DNA of 64,000 nucleotides from Bog-473 sp963817735. GTDB lineage: Bacteria; Actinomycetota; Acidimicrobiia; Acidimicrobiales; RAAP-2. The notes below the pieces were generated by a model. That model was given only the letters and a program-made list of their open reading frames with translations, had not been told where the DNA came from and did not search any database. Each line of letters begins with the position of its first letter. The first letter of the stretch is position 1. Below, piece after piece: positions 7,714 through 15,595 of the stretch. The stretch spans positions 248,001-312,000 of the forward strand of contig CAWFPP010000014.1 in NCBI GenBank assembly GCA_963817735.1. The letters run 5' to 3'. The translations under genes were made by a program, and so were the position numbers.

Positions 7714-9146
7714 TCCAGGCCCTCGCCTTCGCCATCGGGGTCGTCCTCCACGAGCGCCGGCAGCGTCAGGACGAAACGGGCACCCCCTTCGGGAGAGGAT
7801 TCGACGCGCACCGCGCCGCGCATCACCCGCATGTGCTCGGCCACGAGCGCCAGCCCCAACCCCGTCCCCGTCCCCGTGCCTCGCCGGCCCGATTCCGAGC
7901 CACGGTAGAAGCGGTCGAACACCTTGGTGCGCTCCAGCGGGTCGATGCCCGGTCCGGCGTCGTCGACCGTGACCTCCACCAGCGCGCCGTCATCGGAGCC
8001 GGCTCCGACCCCGACCCAGGTGGCGCCGCCCCCGTAGTGGTCCGCGTTCTCGAGCAGGTTGACCATGACCCGTTCGAATCGGCGTTTGTCCACGCCGACA
8101 CGCCACGACTGCACGGCGGGGTCGATCCGCACCGCGGGAGGCGCGACGTTGTCGTGGCTGTCCATGTGGGCGAACCCGGCCTCGACCGCCCGCGGCACCA
8201 GCTCGGCGACGCGCACCTCCTCGAAGAACACGTCCACCGAGCCGGCATCGGCCCGCGACATCTCGAGGAGGTCGGCCACCATGCGCTGGAAGCGCCGGAG
8301 GTCGTCGCTGAGCAGCTGGAGGGCCCGTTGCGAGCGCAAGGGCAGGTCGTCTCGGTCGGCCTCGAGCACCTCGACGGAGGCGGCCAGGGTGGTGAGGGGG
8401 GAGCGGAGCTCGTGGCTCACGTCCGAGTTGAACCGTGCCTCGCGCTCGATGCGCTCCTGGAGCTGGTCGACCATGGCGTTGAAAGACAACGTGAAGCCCT
8501 CGAGGTCGGGATCGGCCGACTCCGCGTCGAGCCTGGTGTCGAGGTCCCCGCCGGCGATGGCGCCGGCCGCCCGTGACACGTCGGCCAAGGGCCGCAGGGA
8601 CCGTGTGCTGGCGAAGCGGCCGAGGGCAATCCCCAGAATGGTCGTGATGCCGCCGGCGACGAAGAGGGCCAGGGCGAGCACCCGCAGCGTGTGGTCGAGG
8701 TCGGAGAGGTCGAACACGTCGAAGTAGAAGACGTGCACGGAGGGGACGGGGACCCCGACGACGATCTCGGACGCTCCCTGCGGGCTGCGGTAGGTCTGGG
8801 TGGCCGCCGTCCCGTCGAGGACGACGGTGCGCAGCTGGCCCGGGATCGATGCCGCGGTCACCGTCAGGGACGAGTCGTAGGTCTTGGAGCCGAGATAGAG
8901 CACGGAGTGCGCGTCGGTCCCCGCATCGATGTTGCTCAGGAGGAACGGGTACGCCGTCGTCCCCTGCTCCAATGCGTTGCGCACGAGGACGGCGTTGGTG
9001 AACGTCTGGTGCTGGGCCGCCGATTCCCGGCCCGCCAGCAGGAAGTGGCGCACGGTGAAGTACGAGAGCCCACCCATGAGGATGGAGAGGATCAGCGCCC
9101 CCAGCCCGAACACGGCCGTGATGCGGGCGCCGATGCCCAGCTTCAC
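7710..9146 (-). CDS. mtrB: Sensor histidine kinase, MtrB-like
   Basis: A 478-residue membrane kinase. Transmembrane segments lie at about residues 11-33 and 163-184 with an extracytoplasmic sensor loop between them; HAMP at 185-236; HisKA with phospho-acceptor His245 in SDVSHELRSPL; then an ATPase domain with N (NLLENADHYG), G1 (VDDAGPGIDP) and G2 (GTGTGLGLALV) boxes. The acidic C-terminal tail is short. It starts with GTG one base after the response regulator stop. Gene order regulator-kinase-lipoprotein matches mtrAB-lpqB, which controls cell-wall and division genes; the symbol rests on that synteny. Confidence 0.9.
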   Translation of the reverse strand: MKLGIGARITAVFGLGALILSILMGGLSYFTVRHFLLAGRESAAQHQTFTNAVLVRNALEQGTTAYPFLLSNIDAGTDAHSVLYLGSKTYDSSLTVTAASIPGQLRTVVLDGTAATQTYRSPQGASEIVVGVPVPSVHVFYFDVFDLSDLDHTLRVLALALFVAGGITTILGIALGRFASTRSLRPLADVSRAAGAIAGGDLDTRLDAESADPDLEGFTLSFNAMVDQLQERIEREARFNSDVSHELRSPLTTLAASVEVLEADRDDLPLRSQRALQLLSDDLRRFQRMVADLLEMSRADAGSVDVFFEEVRVAELVPRAVEAGFAHMDSHDNVAPPAVRIDPAVQSWRVGVDKRRFERVMVNLLENADHYGGGATWVGVGAGSDDGALVEVTVDDAGPGIDPLERTKVFDRFYRGSESGRRGTGTGTGLGLALVAEHMRVMRGAVRVESSPEGGARFVLTLPALVEDDPDGEGEGLE

Positions 9147-9147
9147 G

Positions 9148-9831
9148 TCAGGGCACCAGCTTGTAGCCCATGCCCCTCACGGTGAGTATGTGCTGGGGCA
9201 CCGCGGGATCCACCTCGACCTTGGTGCGCAAGCGCCGGATGTGGACGTCGACCAGGCGCCCGTCGCCGAAGTAGTCGTACCCCCACACACGATCGAGCAG
9301 TTGCTCGCGGCTGAGGACCTTGTTGGGGCTGGCCGCCAGCTCGCACAGCAGGCGGAACTCGGTGCGGGTGCAGTGCACCTCGTCGCCGTTGAGGCGCCGC
9401 AGCACGCCCTGCTCGGGCAGCAGCTGGAGGTCGCCGAAGGTGAGCGCCCCGGGCTCCTCCTCCGCCGGCCGCGCCCGGCGCAACAGGGCGCGGATGCGGG
9501 CCGCCAGCTCTTTGGCCACGAACGGCTTGGTGACGTAGTCGTCGGCGCCCGCCTCCAGGCCGGCCACGACGTCGTGCGTGTCCGCCCGCGCCGTCACGAT
9601 GATGATGGGCACCGCGCTGCTCCGGCGCAGGGCGCGGCAGCACTCGAAGCCGTCCATGCCGGGCAGCATGAGGTCGATCAGCGCGACGTCGGGCGGGGCC
9701 TCGGCGAACATGTCGAGACCCTCTTCGCCGCTGGCGGCGTCCCTTACCTCGTACCCTTCGCCTTCCAGGGCGAGGCGCATGGAGGACCGGATGCGCTCAT
9801 CGTCCTCGACGACCAGAATGCGCCCGCTCAT
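9148..9831 (-). CDS. mtrA: OmpR-family response regulator, MtrA-like
   Basis: A 227-residue regulator with a receiver domain (acidic pocket VVEDDE, phospho-acceptor D53 in LIDLMLPGMDG, T80 region IIIVTARAD, K102 in YVTKPF) and a C-terminal winged helix (TRTEFRLLCELAASP, REQLLDRVWGYDYFGDGRLVDVHIRRLRTK). The open frame continues far upstream, but ATG at 9829-9831 starts exactly at the receiver domain. It heads the three-gene signalling operon and lies 11 bases downstream of the solute-binding protein gene, so it may be read from that promoter too. Confidence 0.93.
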   Translation of the reverse strand: MSGRILVVEDDERIRSSMRLALEGEGYEVRDAASGEEGLDMFAEAPPDVALIDLMLPGMDGFECCRALRRSSAVPIIIVTARADTHDVVAGLEAGADDYVTKPFVAKELAARIRALLRRARPAEEEPGALTFGDLQLLPEQGVLRRLNGDEVHCTRTEFRLLCELAASPNKVLSREQLLDRVWGYDYFGDGRLVDVHIRRLRTKVEVDPAVPQHILTVRGMGYKLVP

Positions 9832-9842
9832 CTGCCTCCAGC

Positions 9843-11504
9843 TCAGCTGATCCAGATCTGGGTCGGCCAGATGGAGCCACCGATCATGCCGAAGGCGGAT
9901 TGGCCCTGCGGCGTGGTGGGGTTGTTGAAGTTCTGCACCGTGGGGTCGCCGATGACGGCCCAGACGGCCCGGTCGGTCCACAGGTAAGGGAGATCCAGCG
10001 CCAGGCGCTTGTTCACCGTCTGGTAGGACTGCTCGCGGACCGCCTTGTCCGTGCTGGCGCGACCGGCCAGGAGCGCCGTCTCGATCTGCGGGTCGGCGTT
10101 GCGGGCCATGTTGATGGACAGGGCGCCCGAGCTCACCGTGGTGGTGCTCCAGAAGATGTAGTTGAGGTCGGGGTCCACCGCACCGAATTGCCGCCAGCCC
10201 AGGGCCTGGTACTTCCCGGCCAGCGCGTTGTTGATGGTGTCGTTCTGCTGCACGATGTTCGTGCTGACCTGGAAGCCCACCGCCTTCCAGGCCTGCTCCA
10301 GGTACTGGGCCGCCCGGATGGCCGCCGGCGAGTTGGTCGAACCGTAGGAGAACGTGATCGGCCCACCGTTCGTCTTGGCCGCCGTCGAGACCAGCTTGGA
10401 TGCCTGGCTCGGGTTGTAGGCCGGGTACTGGGTCTTCGAATAGTAGGGCGAACCGGGGACGAAGAGGCCGTTGCTGACCGGGAGGACGCCTTCGTCGATC
10501 ACCTTGGCGTACTGCTGCCGGTTGATCGCCATGGCCGCGGCTCGCCGGATGTTGGGGTCGTTGAAGGGCTTGGCCAGGCAGTTGAGCTGCACGCAGTTCA
10601 TGTCGGGCTCCCCGGCCACGTGCGTGCTGTCGTCGATGTACGAGTAGCTCTGGTTGCCCCGGAACTGGGTGATGATCTGCGGCGTGTCGGTGATCATAAG
10701 GTCGATGGTGCCCGACTTGAGCGCTTCGGCCCGCGCCGACTCGTCGGGGATCGGCTTGAAGGTGATCTGCGACAGGTACGGCATGCCCTTGCGCCAGTAG
10801 TTCGGGTTGGCCGTGGCGGTGAAGTGGTCGTTGGGGATCCACTCCTTGAAGACGAAGGGCCCGGTGCCGACCGGGTGCGTGGTCCCGTTGGGGTTCGACA
10901 GCATGGAGGGCGCCACGACGTAGGCGATCTGGCCGCCGATGCCGCCGGCCAGGTAGTAGGGGAACGGGACCCATGGGTCCTTGAAGGTGATCGTCACGGC
11001 CAGCGGGGAGACCTGGGTGATGGAGACCAGGGTCGGGCTGAGGATGATGCCGGTGAGCAGTGACTTGGCCTGGGCCTGGAAGTTGGTGAGCAGGGCGGCG
11101 CCGTTGCAGGGCGTGCCGTCGTGGAAGAACAGGTTGGACCGCAGTGTCACGGTCCACGAGGTGTAGGCGGCGTTGGGCACCACGGAGGCGGCCAGATAGG
11201 GCGCCCAATCCCCGTTGGCCAGAATGATGGTCAGCGGGTCGAACACGGTCCGGGCGTACATGACGCCGACCTCGTCGAAGCGGGCCTGGGTCGGGTCGAA
11301 GCCCGATTCCTCGGCATCCACCCCGAATACCAGCGAGCCGCCGTGCTTGGGGGTCTTGGTGCTTACCCCGTTGCGGCCCGGACCGTTGGTCGTGGCACCT
11401 GCGATGTCGTCGAAACCAAGGCCGAGCGCGCCGGCACCGGCCACGCCCGCGGCAGCGGCGGCACCGCCCAACAGCACCTGGCGTCGATCAAATCTCGAGA
11501 CCAT
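9843..11504 (-). CDS. Tat-exported family 5 extracellular solute-binding protein
   Basis: A 553-residue SBP_bac_5 protein, the ligand receptor of peptide/nickel-type ABC importers. It starts with a twin-arginine signal (FDRRQVLLGGAAAAAG) and an Ala/Gly-rich hydrophobic stretch, with no lipobox Cys visible. The body includes the family block from VDAEESGFDPTQARFDEVGV and a PVGTGPFVFKEW motif. No permease or ATPase genes lie nearby, so its transporter must be encoded elsewhere or it acts alone as a sensor or scavenger. A GGAGG ribosome binding site precedes the ATG. Confidence 0.92.
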   Translation of the reverse strand: MVSRFDRRQVLLGGAAAAAGVAGAGALGLGFDDIAGATTNGPGRNGVSTKTPKHGGSLVFGVDAEESGFDPTQARFDEVGVMYARTVFDPLTIILANGDWAPYLAASVVPNAAYTSWTVTLRSNLFFHDGTPCNGAALLTNFQAQAKSLLTGIILSPTLVSITQVSPLAVTITFKDPWVPFPYYLAGGIGGQIAYVVAPSMLSNPNGTTHPVGTGPFVFKEWIPNDHFTATANPNYWRKGMPYLSQITFKPIPDESARAEALKSGTIDLMITDTPQIITQFRGNQSYSYIDDSTHVAGEPDMNCVQLNCLAKPFNDPNIRRAAAMAINRQQYAKVIDEGVLPVSNGLFVPGSPYYSKTQYPAYNPSQASKLVSTAAKTNGGPITFSYGSTNSPAAIRAAQYLEQAWKAVGFQVSTNIVQQNDTINNALAGKYQALGWRQFGAVDPDLNYIFWSTTTVSSGALSINMARNADPQIETALLAGRASTDKAVREQSYQTVNKRLALDLPYLWTDRAVWAVIGDPTVQNFNNPTTPQGQSAFGMIGGSIWPTQIWIS

Positions 11505-11588
11505 CGGTCCTCCATTTCACCGAACCCGCCGGACCCCCCGAAGGTTCTCGGGCGACGATAGTGCCCAGGAACCCCTGCGTGGGGGCGG

Positions 11589-11601
11589 TACGGTTGCCAG
11601 C
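11589..11601 (+). promoter_or_regulatory. -10 box (TACGGT) of xerC
   Basis: TACGGT at 11589-11594 followed by seven bases and then the GTG of xerC; leaderless geometry, no ribosome binding site. Confidence 0.45.
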
Positions 11602-12462
11602 GTGTCGGGCGACTGGGATCTGCCGGGGTTTTCCGCCTGGCTGGGCGGCCGCGCCGCGGCGACCCGGACGGCGTACGTGAGCGACGTCACGGCCTTCGCC
11701 GACTGGATGTCCCGCAGCGACGTCGACCGCCCCGAAGGCGTCGACCGCCTGCACCTGCGGCGGTACCTCGCCTCCCTCGGGACGCGGAAGCTGGCCCGCG
11801 CCACCATCGCCCGCAAAGCGGCGGCGCTGCGCTGCTATTTCTCCTGGCTGGTCCGGCAGGGTCGCCTCGGCTCCGACCCGGCCCGCTCGCTGCGCGCCCC
11901 GGCGGGTGGGGGGCGCCTGCCCCGCGTGCTCTCGGGCGGCGAGGTCTCCGCGCTGCTGGACGCGCCGGCCGCGACGCCCGTGGACCGGCGCGACCTGGCC
12001 GTCCTCGAGCTGCTGTACGCGGCTGGGCTCCGTGTCTCCGAGCTCTGCGGCCTCGACCGCGGCGACATCGACCTGCGCGGGCGGACCGTCACCGTGCTGG
12101 GCAAGGGGGGGAAGCAGCGGCGGGTGCCGGTGCACGACGCCGCGGTCGCCGCGTTGCGGTCCTGGTTCGACGACGGGCGCGACGACATGGAGGGCCCGCC
12201 CGAGGCGGCCTTCGTGAACCGCCGTGGCGCGCGGCTCGGCCCCCGGGACGTGCGGCGCATTCTCGACCGCCGCTCCGCCTCGCCGACCCATCCGCACGCC
12301 TTGCGTCACACCTACGCCACCCACCTGCTCGACGGCGGGGCCGATCTGCGGGTCGTCCAGGAGCTCCTGGGCCATGCCAGCCTGGCCACCACGCAGGTGT
12401 ACACCCACGTCAGCAAGGAGCGCCTGCGGGCCGTCTACGGGAAGACGCACCCCCGGGCCTGA
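11602..12462 (+). CDS. xerC: Tyrosine recombinase XerC
   Basis: A 286-residue tyrosine recombinase with the N-terminal SAM-like core-binding domain (residues 1-95) and the catalytic domain. The catalytic set is complete: Arg in AGLRVSELCG, Lys in GKGGKQRRVP, HxxR in HALRHTYATHLL, His in LLGHASLATT and Tyr in TQVYTHVS. With XerD it resolves chromosome dimers at dif before division. The long upstream frame is unlike protein, so GTG at 11602 is used. Placement just before rpsB is typical of actinobacteria, so this is the housekeeping enzyme rather than a phage integrase. Confidence 0.93.
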   Translation: MSGDWDLPGFSAWLGGRAAATRTAYVSDVTAFADWMSRSDVDRPEGVDRLHLRRYLASLGTRKLARATIARKAAALRCYFSWLVRQGRLGSDPARSLRAPAGGGRLPRVLSGGEVSALLDAPAATPVDRRDLAVLELLYAAGLRVSELCGLDRGDIDLRGRTVTVLGKGGKQRRVPVHDAAVAALRSWFDDGRDDMEGPPEAAFVNRRGARLGPRDVRRILDRRSASPTHPHALRHTYATHLLDGGADLRVVQELLGHASLATTQVYTHVSKERLRAVYGKTHPRA

Positions 12463-12618
12463 CTCGCCCCGGGCCAAAAGGCCCGCTGAGCTGCTAGCAT
12501 GGTCCGGCCCACCAGAGGGTGGGTGGCAGCACCGACCAACATCACCTGCGCGCGTTCCACGGTCGCCGCCATCGGGCGGCGCTGCGCCAGGGGAGCAACC
12601 GACTGGAGGAACACATCT
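12463..12618 (+). promoter_or_regulatory. rpsB leader region with two hairpins
   Basis: A CGGGCC-AAAA-GGCCCG hairpin (12470-12485) follows the xerC stop and could act as a terminator, though no T run follows. TAGCAT at 12495-12500 is a candidate -10 box. Within the presumed leader a perfect 7-bp stem CGCCGCC/GGCGGCG with tetraloop ATCG sits at 12564-12581, about 25 bases before the ribosome binding site GGAGGA of rpsB. Ribosomal protein S2 represses its own leader in other bacteria, so the hairpin may be the binding site; this is inference. Confidence 0.4.
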
Positions 12619-13488
12619 ATGGCCGTCGTTTCCATGCGACAGCTTCTGGAAGCCGGGGTCCACTTCGGCCACCAGACGCGCCGATGGAACCCGAAGATGA
12701 AGCGCTTCATTCTTGGTGAGCGCAACGGGATCTATCTCATCGACCTGCGCAAGACGCTGACCGGCGTCGAGTCCGCCTACTCCTTCGTGCGGGACCTCGT
12801 CGCCGACGGCGGCACGATCCTGTTCGTGGGGACGAAGAAGCAGACCCAGGGTCCCGTGGCCGAGTTCGCCGAGGCGTGCAACATGCCCTACGTCAACCAG
12901 CGTTGGCTCGGCGGCATGCTGACCAACTTCGCCACGGTCTCGGGCCGGGTGAAGCGCATGCAGGAGCTGCGGGCCATGCAGGCCGCCGGCGACTTCGACG
13001 GCATGCCGAAGCGGGAGGCGCTGCAGCACACCCGTGAGCTCGAGAAGCTGAGCCGCAACCTCGGCGGCATCGCCGACCTCGAACGGCTTCCCAGTGCCGT
13101 GTTCGTGATCGACACCAAGAAGGAGCACATCGCGGTGACCGAAGCCCGCAAGCTCGGGCTGCCCGTGGTCGCGGTCGTCGACACCAACTGCGACCCCGAC
13201 GTCATCGACTACGTGATCCCCGGCAACGACGACGCCATCCGTTCGGGCTCGCTCATGTGCCGCGTCATCGCCGACGCGGTGGTCGAAGGGCGTTTCATCG
13301 CCGAGCACCGCCGCAAGATGGCGCCCCCGGTGTCCGAGGACAGCGGCCCCTCGTCGGCGCCGCGCCCGCGCCGGGCCCAGGCCGCCGCCGCTGCTGCGGC
13401 GGCTCCGACCCCCGCCGCACCCGTGACACCCCCCGCCCCCGCTGCACCGGCCCCGGCCGCCAGCCCCGAGCCGGCCGAGGTGGCCTGA
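12619..13488 (+). CDS. rpsB: 30S ribosomal protein S2 (uS2)
   Basis: A 289-residue uS2. The conserved start MRQLLEAGVHFGHQTRRWNP, the KKQTQGPV and MPYVNQRWLGGMLTNF blocks and the DTNCDPD segment are all present. After residue 235 comes an Ala/Pro-rich tail of roughly 50 residues that is absent from short homologues but common in high-GC actinobacteria. ATG at 12619 follows GGAGGA by eight bases. First gene of the rpsB-tsf-pyrH-frr-cdsA run. Confidence 0.98.
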   Translation: MAVVSMRQLLEAGVHFGHQTRRWNPKMKRFILGERNGIYLIDLRKTLTGVESAYSFVRDLVADGGTILFVGTKKQTQGPVAEFAEACNMPYVNQRWLGGMLTNFATVSGRVKRMQELRAMQAAGDFDGMPKREALQHTRELEKLSRNLGGIADLERLPSAVFVIDTKKEHIAVTEARKLGLPVVAVVDTNCDPDVIDYVIPGNDDAIRSGSLMCRVIADAVVEGRFIAEHRRKMAPPVSEDSGPSSAPRPRRAQAAAAAAAAPTPAAPVTPPAPAAPAPAASPEPAEVA

Positions 13489-13490
13489 CC

Positions 13491-14285
13491 GTGGCCAGCT
13501 ACACCGCAAAGGACGTGTCCGCGCTGCGCCAGATGACCGGCGCCGGCATCCTCGACTGCCGCAACGCGCTCGAGGAGACAGGCGGCAATCTCGAGGAGGC
13601 GGCCAAGCTGCTCCGTGAGAAGGGACTGGCCGGCGCGGCCAAGCGGAGCGATCGCGAGGCCTCGGAGGGCGCGGCCGCCGTCGCCCTCGAGGGAAACGCC
13701 GCCGCCGTGGTGGAGTTGCGCTGCGAGACGGACTTCGTGGCGAAGGCCGACGAGTTCGTGAAGCTGGCCGACGAGCTGGCCGCGCTGGTGGCCGCCAAGG
13801 GCGAGGACGCCGCGTCGGAGCTCGACGACGCCATCGACGGCCTGCGCTCGACGCTCAAGGAGAACATCTCCGTCGGGCGGGTCCGCCGCCTGGTGGCCGA
13901 GCCCGGCCAGATCCTCGACACCTACCTGCACCTGCAGGCGGGGCGCGGCGTCAACGCCGTCGCCGTGGTGATCGAGGGCGGCACCGAGGAGCTGGCCCAC
14001 GACATCGCCGTGCACATCGCCTTCGCCAAGCCGGCCTACCTGAGCCGCGACGAGGTCCCCGCGGCCGACGTGGCCGCCGAGCGCGAGACGCTGACCACGA
14101 TCACGCGCAACGAGGGCAAGCCCGAGGCCGCCATGGAGAAGATCGTGGAGGGCCGCATGACGGGCTGGTTCAAGGAGCGGGTGCTGTTGGATCAGGCCTA
14201 CGTGCGCGACGAGAAGCAGACGATCGCGGGCATGCTCGGCTCGGCCCGCATCGTGTCGTTCGCGCAGGTCGTCATCGGCGCCTGA
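13491..14285 (+). CDS. tsf: Elongation factor Ts
   Basis: A 264-residue EF-Ts, the nucleotide exchange factor of EF-Tu. The N-terminal UBA-like domain (DVSALRQMTGAGILDCRNAL) and the core with VVELRCETDFVAKADEF and HIAFAKPAYLSRDEV are intact. The start is GTG at 13491, three bases after the rpsB stop; the longer frame runs through rpsB and is spurious. Co-transcribed with rpsB. Confidence 0.97.
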   Translation: MASYTAKDVSALRQMTGAGILDCRNALEETGGNLEEAAKLLREKGLAGAAKRSDREASEGAAAVALEGNAAAVVELRCETDFVAKADEFVKLADELAALVAAKGEDAASELDDAIDGLRSTLKENISVGRVRRLVAEPGQILDTYLHLQAGRGVNAVAVVIEGGTEELAHDIAVHIAFAKPAYLSRDEVPAADVAAERETLTTITRNEGKPEAAMEKIVEGRMTGWFKERVLLDQAYVRDEKQTIAGMLGSARIVSFAQVVIGA

Positions 14286-14296
14286 CGCTGCTGACC

Positions 14297-15016
14297 GTGG
14301 GAGAACCGCGTCGGATCGTTCTGAAGATGTCGGGGGAGGCGCTTGCCTCCGCCGCGTCGGACGAGACCATCGATGCCGCCACCGTCGAGCGCATGGCCAA
14401 GGAGATGGCCCGCGCCATGGACGGCGGGGGCCTCGAGCTGGCGGTCGTGGTCGGCGGGGGCAATATCTGGCGTGGCACGACGGGGGAGAGCGGTGGCATG
14501 GACCGCGCGACGTCGGACACCATGGGCATGCTCGGCACGGTGATCAACGCGCTGGCGCTGCAGGACGCGCTCGAGCAACAGGACCAGCCGACCCGGGTGC
14601 TCAGCGCGCTCTCCATGGCCGAGGTCGCCGAGCCGTACATCCGGCGCCGGGCCATCCGCCACCTCGAGAAGGGCCGCATCGTCGTCTTCGCCGCCGGCAT
14701 GGGGAACCCGTTCTTCACCACCGACACCCCGGCCGCGCTCCGGGCCGCCGAAATCGGCGCCGAGCTCCTCTGCAAGGGCACCCACTCCGGGGTCGACGGG
14801 GTCTACAGCGCCGACCCCAAGCTCGACCCTACGGCGACCCGTTACGACGAGATCTCCTTCATGGAGGTCATCAACAAGGACCTGCGCGTGATGGATCTCA
14901 CCGCCATCACCTTCTGCAAGGACAACAACCTGCCGATCAGGGTCTTCGACCTCATGAACCCGGGCAACATCCCCCGTGCCCTCAGCGGTGAAGAGATCGG
15001 TACGCTGGTCCGCTGA
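14297..15016 (+). CDS. pyrH: Uridylate kinase
   Basis: A 239-residue UMP kinase of the amino-acid kinase fold, making UDP from UMP and ATP. Landmarks are LKMSGEAL, VVGGGNIWRG, MGMLGTVINALALQ, FFTTDTPAALRAAEI and KGTHSGVDGVY. Starts with GTG at 14297, 11 bases after tsf. Its stop overlaps the frr ATG by one base (TGATG), which implies coupled translation. The bacterial hexameric enzyme is feedback-inhibited by UTP. Confidence 0.97.
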   Translation: MGEPRRIVLKMSGEALASAASDETIDAATVERMAKEMARAMDGGGLELAVVVGGGNIWRGTTGESGGMDRATSDTMGMLGTVINALALQDALEQQDQPTRVLSALSMAEVAEPYIRRRAIRHLEKGRIVVFAAGMGNPFFTTDTPAALRAAEIGAELLCKGTHSGVDGVYSADPKLDPTATRYDEISFMEVINKDLRVMDLTAITFCKDNNLPIRVFDLMNPGNIPRALSGEEIGTLVR

Positions 15017-15585
15017 TGGACGAGGACCTCGCCGGCCTGGTCAAGGACGACACCAGGGACAAGATGGCCAAGGCCGTCGACCACGTCCGCCACGAGATGA
15101 GCAACGTGCGCACGGGCCGGGCCTCCTCGGCGCTCCTCGAGCCCCTGATGGTCGACTATTACGGGACCCCCACCGCCCTGCGCCAGCTGGCCGGCTTCAG
15201 CGTCCCCGACGCCATGCTCCTGGTCATCTCCCCCTACGACAAAGGCTCGCTTGGGGCCATCGAAAAGGCCATCATGGGTTCGGACCTGGGAATTAATCCC
15301 ACCAATGACGGCACCGTGATCAGACTGGCCTTTCCGCCGTTGACAGAAGAGCGGCGTAAGGAGCTGGTGAAGGTCGTCCGGCACAAGGCCGAGGAGGGGA
15401 AAGTGGCTGTGCGCAACCTGCGGAGGGCGGGGCGACACGATCTGGAGGCGCTCCAGAAGGACGGCGACCTCTCGACCGACGAGCTCGAGCGGGTCGAGAA
15501 GGACCTCGACAAGATGACCCAGGAGCAAGTGGCGGCGATCGACCAGCTGCTCGCCCACAAAGAGCAAGAACTGCTCCAGGTCTGA
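15016..15585 (+). CDS. frr: Ribosome recycling factor
   Basis: A 189-residue RRF, which with EF-G splits post-termination ribosomes. It has the helical domain I motif VRTGRASSALLEPLMVDYYG, the small domain around LVISPYDKGSLGAIEKAI and the C-terminal helix rich in Glu/Lys. The length is the family norm. It overlaps pyrH by one base, and cdsA follows after ten. Confidence 0.97.
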   Translation: MDEDLAGLVKDDTRDKMAKAVDHVRHEMSNVRTGRASSALLEPLMVDYYGTPTALRQLAGFSVPDAMLLVISPYDKGSLGAIEKAIMGSDLGINPTNDGTVIRLAFPPLTEERRKELVKVVRHKAEEGKVAVRNLRRAGRHDLEALQKDGDLSTDELERVEKDLDKMTQEQVAAIDQLLAHKEQELLQV

Positions 15586-15595
15586 GGAGCGAGCC

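Noticed and set aside
9832..11208. A 686-residue response regulator with a large N-terminal domain
   Set aside because: The extra part is an alternative frame of the solute-binding protein gene.
11602..12462. Tyrosine recombinase as a sign of an integrated element
   Set aside because: It is XerC by motif and by its conserved place before rpsB; no attachment repeats, tRNA or phage genes lie nearby.
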